Shown: positions 30,201 through 43,420 of the stretch, in pieces
Layout: the number at the start of each line of letters is the position of its first letter
How positions within the stretch are numbered: the first letter of the stretch is position 1
NCBI GenBank assembly: GCA_960531495.1
Contig: OY482851.1
Coordinates: 26,610,033 to 26,674,032 of the forward strand
From: Zeus faber
Lineage: Eukaryota > Chordata > Actinopteri > Zeiformes > Zeidae
Length of the DNA: 64,000 nt
Reading direction: 5' to 3'
Notes under the pieces: model-generated
The model's database searches: none
The model's input: the letters and a program-made list of their open reading frames with translations, nothing else
What the model was told of the DNA's origin: nothing
Program-made: the position numbers and the translations under genes

Positions 30201-31917
30201 TTGGTGGTTGTTGTACTTAGGCAGCCAAAGCTACAGTGTGCTCAGGCTGTGCCTAACATGCTTTTTCAGCAGCTCAGAGCACCTCCTATGGCCCTTAGCC
30301 CTTACTTGCACATTGTGTATTTTACTCATTGTCTTTTGTTTCATCTTGAGCAACATGTCTGTTGCTGCATTCAGGATGCACTGCAGCATCACTTCCTGCT
30401 ACATTTCCTCTTGCAGTTAATTACAATCGAATGAGTCTTTCTGTAATTAAATGGCAAAATATGTCGGACTCGGAGTGAAAGGACGCATGCCTCTGTTCAT
30501 TAGTAACCCACCTCGCATTTTGGCTGTGGAAAAGCCCAGCCTTGCTTTAGGTCATTATTGGTTTAATACCATGAGTCTTCATACAGTATCAATGTCAGCT
30601 GATGCAAGATGAGCCTTCAACCGAACTCCTAAGCTGTGTGCTTAAGTTGTCCTTAATGTGGCCCACATCAACATCAACAATACCGTAACTGCCGTACTTT
30701 CTCGAGTGGACAAAGATCTGACGAAAAAAACCCAACCCTGACAGTCATGAATTTTATAGAGATAAGACAGAAGCTGGCAGGCGAGCTAAATAGGCCCTTG
30801 TTGGTGTTCTTTGAACAAAGGAGAATTTATTGTCTTCAGGGGTTCAAGAGGAGAAGGCGAAAGGGCGGGCAGCGGAGAGTATCGTCATGTTTTTTTTTAT
30901 TAGATTGTCAATGATAGATCTCATTTTAATTTGGGCTAATGCGAGGAACACTATCAGCCATTGACGAAGGGGTGTCTTATGACTGACTTGACGCTCTCTG
31001 CACAACAGTCTTGTGGTTTTGGTCAACAGTTTCAGTTCGGGGATGAGGCTGAGAGCAGCAGACCTAGGGTATTTTTTAAAGCCCCCACACACCCATTCAG
31101 TTCATGAACTTCACTTTTTTTTTTACCCCACAGCCTTCCTTTTCTTCAGTCGCTGGGACCACAACCATATTAGTATCTCCCAGACAACGACAAGAAAGTC
31201 TGCAGCTTCTGTTTACAGGCTATTCAATCACTCTAAGTACTAGTGGCTGGCTGGCCTTCTTGGAAACACATTCACCACAATCCCCCTCGGCTCCAAACAC
31301 GTAATGTATCTATCATATGAAATTTTGGAACTGTCTAGCTTGCCTGATTTTTTTTTTAACTAGTGCTGTCCTAAGGGCTTGGAACTGATAAAAAATACTC
31401 GTAATATATGTGAGGCCATGAAACTGTAACACAGAAATGTTCGAGAATGCAAAGATGTCTCCCAAAGTTGGGGCAGTTACATTTAAATCATATTTATGAT
31501 GTACATGAAGTCTCACAGCTCAGCTTTTTTGGTGTATTTCTTTTTTTAAATTAATTGAAATACATTTAATTATTCTCAGGTTGCATGCAGAAATATATAA
31601 ATAAGTAAATACTAACCATAAGCTGGAATTATGGAATGGGGCTTGTTTTAGGATAGCTCAGCCTCATAACTGAAGTAGCCAACTCCTCCTTTGGGAGTAA
31701 AGATGTCTGCCTCCACCTCACGTGATGTGTGTGATTGTGACCTTGAACCACTGTTAACAGCTAATTCTCTCCAAGGTTTTTCTGCAAGGCCACGAGAAAA
31801 TTAGTTGAGCTCCATAGTGTGATTGGTACCCTGATAAAGCATTAAGCAGCGTTACCTGGCTACGGGGATGATTTATTTATCCAACTACCTTAAAAAACTA
31901 TGAAGGCTATCAGGGCT
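27277..31917. other. Unique non-coding (intronic) DNA with enhancer-like blocks
   Basis: No gene is supported. Segment 27540-28400 is unremarkable. Blocks 28680-28810 (CTGTAATTAACATTCAAC, GAGTCGTTAATTGCC), 28980-29230 (ATCACTGTAATTACAAATT) and 30400-30560 (TTAATTACAATCG, TCTGTAATTAAATGGC) are enhancer-like by motif content. T-rich runs occur at about 27523-27535 and 27620-27645. Confidence 0.33.
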
Positions 31918-33330
31918 GCCCCCTGAAAGTCGACGAGTCGAATCATCAGTCAGAAACCTATCAGCCAACTGAGATTCTTCGAGTCATTTTTTTGTTGTTG
32001 TTTTATTCAGTCAGTGCGCATTACAATAACAGGATAAACAGACAGAAGCTTACAAAATGCACAGGGATGACATTTCAATGGGGAATCATAAATATATTTT
32101 TATTTTATTTTATTTTTATATAGTGTCCGGACACGGACGTGAACACAGCTCTTTTTGACCCCCGACCCCAGAGAGCAACACAGAGAGCTCTACCCTCTAC
32201 CTCCAAATAAAACAACCAAGAACAGTGTGGGCACGGGGCACAGAGAAACGGGACACGACTCGTAGACCCGTTAAGATTATTTTCTGCGCATAACGCATGG
32301 AGAGGGGGTGATCGGGGAGAGAGTCACGAAAGTGTCCCCATTACACACGGTTGTTTCCCATACCGTTCCACACGCACTTGTTTTGTTCCATAAGGAGACG
32401 TAAAATAAAATAACCTCCATCTAAAACAAAAACACACTGTTTCGTGCGCGGATTGCGGCCACCCCATCACTGGCACGCGCATCGTCGGGACTGTCGGAGA
32501 GGGAGACAGCTGTCCAAAATGTGCCCCATGCTGGTATTGTATGGTATTGAGTACCTTCATGGTTGTAACCTTTCTTGCTCTTTGTTGGGGTGGGGGGAGG
32601 TAAGAGAGTGAGAGTCTTCCCATTACGCACGGTTGCGTGTCATTCAAGTACAATAAATACATCTACAATAAAAACGCTCTGTATTTGTTTTCTCTTGAGA
32701 AATGGTGAACCTTTAGGCCGGATCGCGGAGAACAGATCGCTTTATGCCCCTCCAACTAGGAAGCTGCGCTGAGGCGTTGACGTAACGTGCGTGCGAGAGG
32801 ATCCTCTGCTCACCACGCGAACAGTGACGGGAACCAAGCACGCGTGAGTGAGGAAATATATGCGTAGAATAAAAAAAAAAAAAAATAAATGTTACTTATT
32901 TTGGGATATACTTATACTTATTATTCTCAGCATGAAAATACAAAGTGTGGCGCGTGAGTGTGTGAACTGGTTGATATGCGTGAGTCTCACAGTCAAAGTG
33001 TGACACTTGGCAACTCTCTAAAAACAATTATTAAAATACAGTTTCTTTATAATATCATTTTAGTTATGCAAGTAATAACCTGGAGCCGCAACTTCATCAC
33101 GGGACCGTCCGCGCGACACCCGCCACCACGTCCAAACCCTCAAACTGCTTCCTCGCTGTTGCGCGCATACGTCCACATACATCCTCTTTGTGCTCTCAAG
33201 TGAATAAGCTTTGTCCGTACGCTCTGCTGCTCCGTCTGGTGCTCCCGGACGGACAGACGGGGATATTTCGATACTGTGAAAATATCGCATATGATGGCAA
33301 ATATCACGCTGTTCGATATTGGCCCAGCCT
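31918..33330. mobile_element. Repeat-derived patch, probably degraded hAT-type elements
   Basis: The left edge CAGGGCTGCCCCCTGAAAGT followed by CGACGAGTCGAATCATCAG resembles hAT ends of the GGGCTGTCCCCGACTAGTCG kind. The right edge CGATATTGGCCCAGCCT (about 33313) resembles a second fish element end (GGGCTGGGCCAATAT in reverse). The two ends do not match each other, so at least two elements may be present. An internal segment is duplicated: CCCCATTACACACGGTTG (32336 on) and TCCCATTACGCACGGTTG (32618 on) lie about 283 bases apart. No complete transposase frame was seen. Confidence 0.35.
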
Positions 33331-33568
33331 ACGGCTTCTCTCTTCGTCGCTGTGACCGTGACCGGCCTGTTTACACAGCATCCCTTTCTGTAATGAGGTG
33401 ACTTCATCAGCCGTGTTTGAACTGCAGACAGGATTGACTAGGGCTAAACACTTAATGCGCACCTCTGTCCCTTTGTGCGGCCCTAACTCCTGGTCTGTTT
33501 ATCCTATCCAAGCCACAGATCGACCTGGAGTCCTGTTCGGCTTTTTCTCTTACTCTTACTCTGACTCT
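33331..33568. other. Non-coding DNA, nothing recognised
   Basis: Short unique segment before the CT run. Confidence 0.35.
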
Positions 33569-33570
33569 CG

Positions 33571-33645
<75 letters not shown>
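33569..33645. repeat. (CT)n microsatellite
   Basis: A nearly pure CT run of about 77 bases. It is a long homopyrimidine tract able to form triplex DNA. Confidence 0.97.
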
Positions 33646-33650
<5 letters not shown>

Positions 33651-35390
33651 GAGAGGGATTTTGCCCACCCCCCTCTTTCGTCCTCATTTCCCATGAATTA
33701 ATTGAGTTCTCATTTTTGCGGGCAAACTCATGGGAGGGCTGTCCGTCGAGGTAGAGATAGAAAATGAGCGGTGGAAAGCAAAAGTGAGTGTGAGAGAAAC
33801 CGTGGGGGCCTCGGGGACGAGGCTGTCTGAGAGGCAGCTAGTCGCGAGTTTCCTGGGGGAGACGGAGGCCCCACTGAAGAGTCTTATATCTTTATCCTCT
33901 CCACAGGGGCCCCTGCAAGCGCCTCAGGGAGACCCTGTAGGCCTGTGGTCAGGGTCAGACAGACACACTGCTCTCTCTCCCCCAAGAGGCCGACTGCAGT
34001 CTCACTTTAGCTCTTTGTGTCTGCTCGAGCTTTTCCTCCTCTGAGCCCTCATGTCTCTCATAGGAGGGCAGAGCATGTGATGCTACCACAAGCTAAAACT
34101 CTAACCTTCAGACTTAAAGACCGGGTGGTGTCTTTCCCATGGAAACGGGACCCAGGCAGAATGTGGCATCATAGCTTCATCTAGCCTTCATAATATTACA
34201 CTATGCAGATTGTGTGTGTAGATTGCAAAGTTAAAGGTACAATCGGTAGTATTTGAGTAGCTCGTTGCACAATTTGACCGTGATATACAATAGCAGTGGG
34301 GGTTTGCAAATGTTGTTGATTAATTCCAGTCAGTCACTGTTATCTCGATGGATGGCGGCTGAGAGTTCAAGCTTTCAAAATGGGCAGTCCTGACTCTCCG
34401 TTTTGGAGAAAATGCCCCTCATCCTGACACCTGTCAATTTCCGCTCAATCCCTGCCCCATGAATTACATGATAACTCTAAATAAATAAGAAAAAAGATGG
34501 ATGTTAGGAATAAATTGAGGCGAGAGGAGTATAAAATCGTCTTGGGGAAATAATCATGATCATTTGAACAGTTTGAATTGAAATTTTAATGCCTACATAG
34601 CGTAAGATGTGACATCATTGCAATTAAGGCCTGTGCGCCTATGCTGACCCTACCCTTGCCTGAACCCTTTCAGTTATGGGCCATTACAACTTCTCCCCTT
34701 GCAAAATTGATACGCAGGTGGATTATACCTTCAGATGTCTTAGGTTGCCGTAAGTTGAGATAAACTGAGTTGTTACAGCCGATTGGCTGCCTCTGTTCGT
34801 CAATGTCACTGCCTCGGAACTCAATAATTCAAAGCGTTGCGTTAATGAGCTCCCCATAGGCCCTGTCCCCAAGGAGCCTCCCCACTGCGCCTCCACTGTA
34901 ATGTAGTTATATCTCATGTCAGCTTTAAAATCAATTACATTTCTATCTGATGGCTATGTAATTGGGCCTGATTGAGTTTTTGACGCGTCAGCCAAGTGTG
35001 TGGCTTCCGAACCCGAGCCAGTCAAAACAGGAAGCTTCATCAAATTAAAACTGTATTTCATCCTGATTGAGGCTCCTGCACGATAAGCATGGCTGTAATT
35101 ATGATAATAATAGCAATAACAGGGTGTAATTTCTCAGTGCTGTTGTGTTGTGTGTATTTCTTGTGTGTGTATGTGGTGGTTGGGGGGGGGGATTACAGCA
35201 GCACACTTTTTTTTGTTTTTAATTTTTTAATTTTTTATTTTTTATTTATTTATTTATTATTATTATTATTTTCAAAACAAAAACGGCAGTTTTCTTAAGA
35301 TGTTCTGCTAAGATGATGAGTTTAAATTGCCAGTTGAGTTTGTTGCTGCCAACCACAGTTTTAGTACCTAGAAATAACAGTGATGTTACC
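33646..35390. other. Unique non-coding DNA, enhancer-like at 34740-35060
   Basis: Block 34740-35060 contains GCGTTAATGAGCTCC, CACTGTAATGTAGTTATATC, AAAATCAATTACATTTC and GGCTATGTAATTGGGCC, a motif-dense enhancer-like stretch. The segment around 34230-34480 begins TTAAAGGTACAATCGGTAG, which looks like a dispersed repeat start, but no partner end was found. A T-rich TTTATT stretch covers 35205-35275. Confidence 0.33.
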
Positions 35391-35720
35391 TGATGGATGG
35401 ATGGATGGATGGATGGATCGGTGGATGGATGGATGGGTGGGTGGGTGGTTGGGTGGATGGATGGATGGATGGATGGATGGATGGAAGGGAGGTGGATGAA
35501 TGGAAAGGGGATGGATGAATGGAAGAGGGGTGGATAGGTGGATTAATGGATGGATAAATCTCTTGATGCATAGATAGGTGCATGGCTAGATTTCATACTT
35601 AAATGGTGGGAAGGTAGGATGCTGGATGGATGGATGAATGAATTAATGGATGGATAGAGGGATAGATGTGGGGATAGATTGATGGACCAACATAACGCAT
35701 GGGTGGATGGATGGAGGGAA
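35391..35720. repeat. (TGGA)n minisatellite, degenerate
   Basis: TGGA units are nearly perfect at 35391-35490 (with GGGT variants), then decay into GGATGAATGGA-type units that continue to about 35720. The reverse frames read as Ser-Ile-His-Pro repeats and are artefacts. Confidence 0.92.
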
Positions 35721-38700
35721 TACACTAATGGGGAGATAGTGAGATAGATGAGGAGAAGGACGCTGCAGTTAGGTGCTCCAGCAGCTAAATAGTGATGAAT
35801 TGTGGCTGCTGTCATCAGCACTAAGTATAACAGACATAGTAAGGCTTCCCGTCTCATCCATAATCAGCACAGAGAGAGATTGTATCTTGTATCAGGAGAG
35901 AATTTCTCCTGCAATTTAGACACTTTACCAATCTGTCTCTATATTCTCACTTCATCATCCCCTTGTCTGTCTACATCCACTTGTTCCAGGTGCTGTACTT
36001 GCCCTTTGGATCTCTCTGTCTGTTACATTCTCTCCTCTGTTCTTCTTTTAAGGCTCTGCCTACACTCCTTCACACTGTCTTTGTCCCCTCTATCCCTCTA
36101 TCTCCCTCCATCCCCCTTCTCTGCTGTCTCTCTCTGCTGTGGCTTTTTCTCTTTTGTATTAACAGCCTTCCATTTCTGTGCTGTGGGGGAGCAGAGGGTG
36201 CACATTCACAATCTTGCCTTTCATTTCATGGCTTCTGGAAATGGATGTTTTACTGCCTTCATTAGGGCATGCAACCGTCAGTGCAGTGTTTTCCCCCTGA
36301 AGTTTAGCTCCATGAACCTCGCCATTAGAGGACATTATGGCCCCAGATTTCAGGGCACAGTGGAACACTGTATAATTTGATTAGTGTTATTAATCAAGTG
36401 GAATACCGCTCCACCCCTCCTACCCTCCTTTCCCTTCATCTTTTCCCTCCACCCACCACCCCTCCATGCATCTTCTCAGCCCATCCCACCCCTCTACTGC
36501 AAAGCCCACACAGTGAAAGTGGTGAGAAGCCCTATGCCTGTCCCTTTTAAAAAAAACAATGATTTACCACTTGTTTTTTCTTTCCACCCCCACCCCCTAA
36601 CCCCTCTTTGCCCAGGACATAAATCAATTGAGATGAAAGTTCCATAATTGTGCTTGCTGGGAGGGATTTGAGCAAAATTGTGCTATGAATTTTTTAAAGG
36701 GGAATTTTTACTAGCTGTTCAGTGAGAGTTGGGCGGCAGAGGAAGGTGAAGCCATGAGGATTTATGGGCCCAGATTCTTCATTACTGAAGTAATTTTCTT
36801 GCAAATGATAGCGCAGCACCCTGGAGGGGGAGCGCTGCCCCTGCATATTCCGCCTGGGAGAGCGTGGACCTGCTTAATCTCTCATGGAGAGAGCAGCTCG
36901 GAGCACTAATATCATCTGTAAGGGATGGAGACTCCATTTGTTCCAATCTAAGCTGCAAGCTGGTGTATTTTTTTTATTCATGGTAATAGATCGATGATCG
37001 TATTCGGGGTTGATTTCATTTTAAAGGGCTAGTTTTTTTTGTACTGCAACCAAACATGCTGTACTGATATTTTCAAATAAATATGTTATTGACCTTCTTG
37101 CTAAAGAAAAGATTTATCAATTGGTTTAAAATGTGTTCAACTTGATATGTCTTAATTGCATACGGTTTGGTGGCAACCACAATAACTACACCTGATAGTA
37201 ATAGCCATTGAACTAACAGCTAATAGGCTGCAAAATACTAAATTCTGAGAGAAGAATAAGAGTCAACATTATGGAAGAAAGAAGACACGTTAGGTCTAAT
37301 GATATAATTTGCTTTTCCCTCTCATTGGTAGGAACAGTGTTCTACTATGTATGTTAAGCCTCCCATTGCATCAGAACTATCTTGCATCTATATCAAGGAA
37401 GGTATAACTCTCTTCTTACACCAGAGTGCTTTTATTCTCAAACCACCTCCCTAACCCACTGCCATGGTTTTGGTCTTTTCCTCCATTTCTCATTCGTCCC
37501 ATATTGCTGACATTTCATCTCCATCTCTTTAGGGGCGGCTCGCAGCAATGGCCCTCCTCAAGGTTAGTGTGTCCAAGATGCCAGCATTCATTCAGTATCC
37601 TGCCTGCCCTCCACTCAATTTTACAGCCCAGTAGCTTGAGAAGCAGAGGGGGTCAATCTGCTGCTAGAAAGGGAGGGAAGGGAGGAGAGGAGAAGCAGAA
37701 TGATTGTGCAGCCTGACACCGATTGAAGTGGATCTCATTCCGGGGGCACTAACAACTCAAGACAATTAGTCACTTCTCACTAGGCGAGACCTGAGACTCA
37801 ACTTGCGGCCAAAATGAAGCAGGGGTGGTGGGGGAGGAGGGGGGTTGGGGGGGGGGGGGGGGGGGTTCCTGGCCATGCTAAGCGTCTGCATTTCATGAGC
37901 AGCTCAGTGGAACAAGAGAGTGAATGCTCAGGGCTGAAATGGCCATGAACCCTGCTGGAATGGCTCTGTTGGGAGCAAGTAGATAGACGTGGGGTTACAA
38001 CGGAGATGGAATTGATGCACCGATGGATGTAGTTTCCAATCACTGTTGCAGACCTTGGCAATTACAGTATATGTCCGGAGATAATTGTAAATATGATCTG
38101 CCAATTTTCCAGTGTTTTAAAAGCCGGCTGATGCTGCCAATCACTTAACTGCACGGCTGTAGCCTTAAAAGGAGACATCTCACTTACAAGATGAGATAAA
38201 TCACACAGTGCTCATGTTTGCACATGGGGAAAGTGCGTCAGCCAAGTCATGCAGTGTTAAGTTAAGGAAGTTCCACTTATTTTGTCCAGGGCTAGTTTGC
38301 GGCCAAGGATGTGCCCAAGGCCTCAACCACCAGAACAAAGGTGAAGCATGACTAAGGTGGGTGGTGCGTGGAGGATCAGGGAGTGGAAAGAGAAAAAAGT
38401 TTGTCCTGGGCCCTCTGCGGAGATGCAGCATGACCAATTGAGGTGAAGGGGATGAATGAGGCCTTTCACTGGGTCTAATGAAAGAACTCCTGCTGGGCCC
38501 TGAATGAGGGTGGGCCCATCTGTGCCACACAGGCATGCACAAACCAGTGACCTCGAAAATTACCCAGGAAGCACTTTGGGACAGTCGCCCCAGCAACAGG
38601 CTGGGGTTCGCATGGTAACCAGGCGCTTCAATCAATCCTTGGCAGCCTCTTAAACAGAGCAAAGGTTTTTTTTTCTGCATTGAAAGAACTTCATGTGAAA

Positions 38701-40761
38701 TTAACTTAGAAGGAAATCCCCCCATCCACTTTTTTTTGTATAAAAGGAACCGGCACTTATTGTCCCATGTGAAAACATCTAGGAGCTCTCAGCAGCTTTT
38801 AGAGGTGTGGGATGCTGCCCCAGGGAACTTTTCCTCTTGAGACACAAAGGCTTACTTGTCTTAGTTGTGTTTGCATGTGCGCTGCCCATGTTCATATGCA
38901 GCAGCGTATGCACTGAATTAGGATGAGAGGGCGTACAGACCCAGTAAGCTTGATGCTGCTAAATATAAGCAATTACAGTGATTCCAACAGCCTCGGGGAC
39001 TGGACATTAAGTTTACAAGCGGTTTTAAAGACCTGGTTCATTGGATTTTATCTGCGCTAATTGGGTTTAATATATTCCATCCCAATGAGCCAGCGGCATA
39101 CAGGTCATTGAAGTTCCATTCGCCATCTCCGCTCCCTCACGGAACTTTTGACAGCATGAAATGACAATCCGCCCCTGCGCGCATCTCCCACGTCAAAAAG
39201 TAATGAGACTGTGCTGCTGGAAATATCACTACAAAGCATCAGGCCCTGCTCCGGCGCTGACTGCACCTTCAAACGGCACTGCCTGCCAGCTCGCCTGTCT
39301 TGCCTGTCTGCTGCGGGAAAGGAAAAAAAGAGAAGCGAACAAAAAAACAATCCGAATGAGAGACGCCGAGAAACGGGGAAGCTCCCTGCGCTGAGACGAG
39401 CGAACACATCGGGGCCTTTCATCCTGAGAGTGATTAGCCATCTGAAACATTTTAACCCACCACCGCCAGCCCCACCATCCCCCATTTGAGTATGTTCCTC
39501 AAATGAAAGAGCTCCATTCGGGGGGGAATGTGGTTCTTGCTGGGAAGTGCCAGTGATCGCTTCTCTGATTGTGGCGTCGCTGACAAGGCTGGTGTGTCTC
39601 GAAGCTTTGTAAGCGAGGCTTTTTGCAACAATAAGCCACACCACCACCCCCGCCGCCCCCAGCTCCCGCCCCCCACCCCTGTCTGATCTACAACCAAAGG
39701 CATAGGGAACGTTGCTTTGTGCATAAATACTGAACTAATGTAACACGCTAATAGGCACTGATGCTGGCCTAATGCATCCCAAACTCCATGAATACAAGTA
39801 TAGTATGAATAGATTGATAGAATTACAGCATAGGCTATACAGTATGTAAGTGGTGCTTGGTGGTTGAGAAATGATGTCAGATTGCATTATTTCTTTCGGT
39901 GGTTCTTATGTACTGAATTCTCCTGTGTTCTTTCAAATGTACCAAATTAGACATCTCTTGGGCTTCAAAGTGGAGTTACGGGCGGCGTCCGACCCCTTCC
40001 TTTGGAATTTGCACAAACAAAGTCTTGCTCAAGGCCTTGTAGCACTTTGACATATTGGCGAGGAATCATCTCAAACCCCTTTCACTGATATGAAACATCC
40101 CAGTCGTTGGAGGGGGAATTGTATTTGGGGGGAAGACAGGAAAAAAAAATGGCCCAGGAGTATGCTTGAAGAGTCAGTGGAGACAGGGGGCGAGATGGGG
40201 GGAGTTTGAAGGGTAGCAAGGCAGAGATAGAGACAAAAAAAGGCGGAAAAAAACTCCAGCTCATAAAAATCAGTATTATAACAACATTAATTGATGCTGC
40301 TGAGTGCCATATGCAGCACCATATGGAAACGCCGCCCCAGAGGCCTGCTATAATAGACAGCCAGCGGCGGGGCGCACAACTTGGCACGTTTACAAACAAG
40401 GGACGTCCCATTAATATCAGCAGCTCAGACGGAGCAGGAGACAGTGAGGGGTGATGGAGAGACACTGAGAGGGAAAGGGGGAGGGGCAGGGTAAAGGAAG
40501 GGAAGAGAGGGAAGGAAAGTATCTCTTATCCTTGTTTCCCTCATCACACATCGTTTGTACAAAAAACAATACTATATTGTTCTTTTGGGATCTTTGCTTC
40601 TCTATACAGGTCGGTTAATTACTGCAAAAAAACTGTCACTCCTGCCACAGCGCCCCCCCCCCCCCGAGCCTGGATGTACAGCTCCACATAGGCTTGAAGC
40701 CGAGCTGGGCGTGCCTCTCCATGTTGCCGAGGCAAAGCACGGCTTGTTTCCGACAAATGTG

Positions 40762-40764
<3 letters not shown>
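35721..40764. other. Unique non-coding (intronic) DNA with enhancer-like blocks
   Basis: No gene is supported; long frames at 35802-36380 (+), 38201-38725 (-) and 39105-39647 (-) lack domains. Enhancer-like blocks by eye: 36190-36400 (ATAATTTGATTAGTGTTATT then AATCAAGTGG), 36610-36960 (TCAATTGAGATG, CCATAATTGTGCTTGC, TTACTGAAGTAATTTTC) and 38960-39130 (GCGCTAATTGGGTTTAATA). A 19-base poly-G tract lies at 37847-37865. Confidence 0.35.
37847..37865. repeat. Poly-G tract (19 G)
   Basis: A G run preceded by GGGGTGGTGGGGGAGGAGGGG, an extended G-quadruplex-prone segment. Confidence 0.95.
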
Positions 40765-40840
<76 letters not shown>

Positions 40841-40848
40841 CGAGAGAG
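40765..40848. repeat. (AG)n microsatellite
   Basis: An AG run of about 84 bases with two GCGAG interruptions near the right end. It is a homopurine tract. Confidence 0.97.
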
Positions 40849-41558
40849 TGGGGGATTGAGGGAGTCAAACACGGAGAGATCCGGGTGGAACTGAGTTGTC
40901 AGCCATTCTGTTGGGTCTCATAGAATGTGAGGGGAAACAAGATGAGAGTACAGCTGTTTCCTCCGTGCCGCCGAGGGAGGCGGATGAAGAGACGGAGAGC
41001 CAGAGAGCGGGAGAAGGAAGATGAAGAGGGAGGGAGGGAGGAAGAGTGAGCTCTCCGCTCTGTGATGTGCTCTGATGTAGCTGCAGCTTTAGGTCAACTG
41101 CTGCCAGTGTTTTGCGCTCATGTTTCGTCTCGTCTCCCTGGTGCGCCACTAAATTATTCACCGCCCGAAGACATGCACTCTGGGTGCCTCCTCCCTTCCC
41201 TGTCTCTGTTCCTGCGCTCTGTCTCTCTCTTTATCTCTCTCTCCCTCTCTCCCCGGCTTCCCATCTCTGATGGCTTGTTTCGGAGGCACTGAACAGAGGT
41301 TTTTCTCCCTGCTAGCTGGTTAACCCCCCTCCACTCACCTCCCTGCACTCCATCCACCACCCACCTTTCATCACAGACTCCATCTCTTACACTCCTCCTT
41401 TCATCCTTGCTCATCCCTCAATCCCCTCCTCTCCCAGCTGGCAGAATGGAGGCGCAGCTTTTTTTTTTTTTTTTAAGGAAGAGGCAGCCAGCTGTTAACA
41501 TCTTCTGCTCTTTCACTCTCATTTGTTATTATCCATACCGCAGTCACAGAGTGGGCTT
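40849..41558. other. Non-coding DNA, purine- then pyrimidine-rich
   Basis: The first part (40920-41050) is strongly purine-rich (GGAGGGAGGGAGGAAG) and the second (41180-41440) is pyrimidine-rich. No gene was recognised. Confidence 0.4.
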
Positions 41559-42637
<1,079 letters not shown>

Positions 42638-42664
42638 TCTCTCTCTCTCTCTCTCTCTCTCTCT
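42638..42664. repeat. (CT)n microsatellite
   Basis: A CT run that ends in CTACAG, mimicking a splice acceptor. Confidence 0.93.
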
Positions 42665-42793
42665 ACAGGACTCTCTGCCTCTTCCCTGGCCCTCGGTGCA
42701 GGCTGGAGCTCGGTAAACGGCATCTGTGGCGCTCATCACATTTCTGTCTTGAGGAGAGGAGAGAAATAGGGGGGGAGCCAAGCTGTCTCTGTG

Positions 42794-42905
<112 letters not shown>

Positions 42906-43049
42906 TGTGGCTGTGCACGTGCGTGGATGTGCGAGTCGCGTATGAAAAAATATCTCTTTGTGTGTGTCGGGTGGAGAAGATTGGTCGGAGAGCGAGAGCG
43001 TGTGTGAGTGAAGAGGAGGAGGGGAGAGGCGGGGGCGGGGTGGGGGGGG

Positions 43050-43420
43050 GACTAGCACTACAGAACGATGCCCGGAGGCTCAATCTGTTCCTCGCTGAGC
43101 TACATGAGTGTGCGAGGCGGCAGCGCGGGCCGCAGGGAAGCCTCTGCTCGCTCCATCAAACTGTCAGCCAGCCAGCGGAGCCGCGCAGGGGAGAGACTCT
43201 CGGCTGCCCTCGAGGGCCAGTTCAAGTCAACATCCCATTTCCTTGCCGTTGCCTCGCCTAATTTCTCCTACGCAGCCGACTTTAGGATATTTCTCTACCC
43301 GGCGTCCAGCCATAGACGCAGCTGAGGGGCCACGTCAAAACAGAGGGAGGCGCAGATGGGTCGCGCGCCGTTGCGTATTTGCGCGTTTCGGCCGAGTGGG
43401 GGAGTGAACAAAACGACATG
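43050..43420. promoter_or_regulatory. CpG-dense block, possible CpG island or alternative promoter
   Basis: CpG dinucleotides are frequent here (GCGAGGCGGCAGCGCGGGCC; GGTCGCGCGCCGTTGCG; TTTGCGCGTTTCGGCCG), in contrast to most of the window. Just upstream lies GGCGGGGGCGGGGTGGGG (43029-43047), an SP1-like GC box, and no TATA box is obvious. An 85-codon + frame (43068-43325) overlaps it without a known domain. AUTS2-family genes are known to use internal promoters, so an alternative start is possible, but nothing in the sequence proves transcription. Confidence 0.35.

Noticed and set aside
35391..35720. TGGA array as a possible CRISPR-like or structured repeat
   Set aside because: Units are four bases, with no spacers; it is a eukaryotic minisatellite.
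38201..38725. 174-codon minus-strand frame
   Set aside because: Long but without recognised motif; Pro/Ser/Arg-rich composition follows the local GC content.
39105..39647. 180-codon minus-strand frame
   Set aside because: No recognised domain; overlapping frames on the other strand are equally open.
42669..42712. Possible exon: CT run ending in CTACAG, 44 bases, then GTAAAC
   Set aside because: The pyrimidine tract is a microsatellite, 44 bases is not a codon multiple, and the translation matches no recognised AUTS2/FBRSL1 segment.
43068..43325. 85-codon frame in the CpG-dense block as a first exon
   Set aside because: No similarity to the known N-terminus of AUTS2/FBRSL1 and no convincing donor at its end; the block is kept only as a possible promoter.
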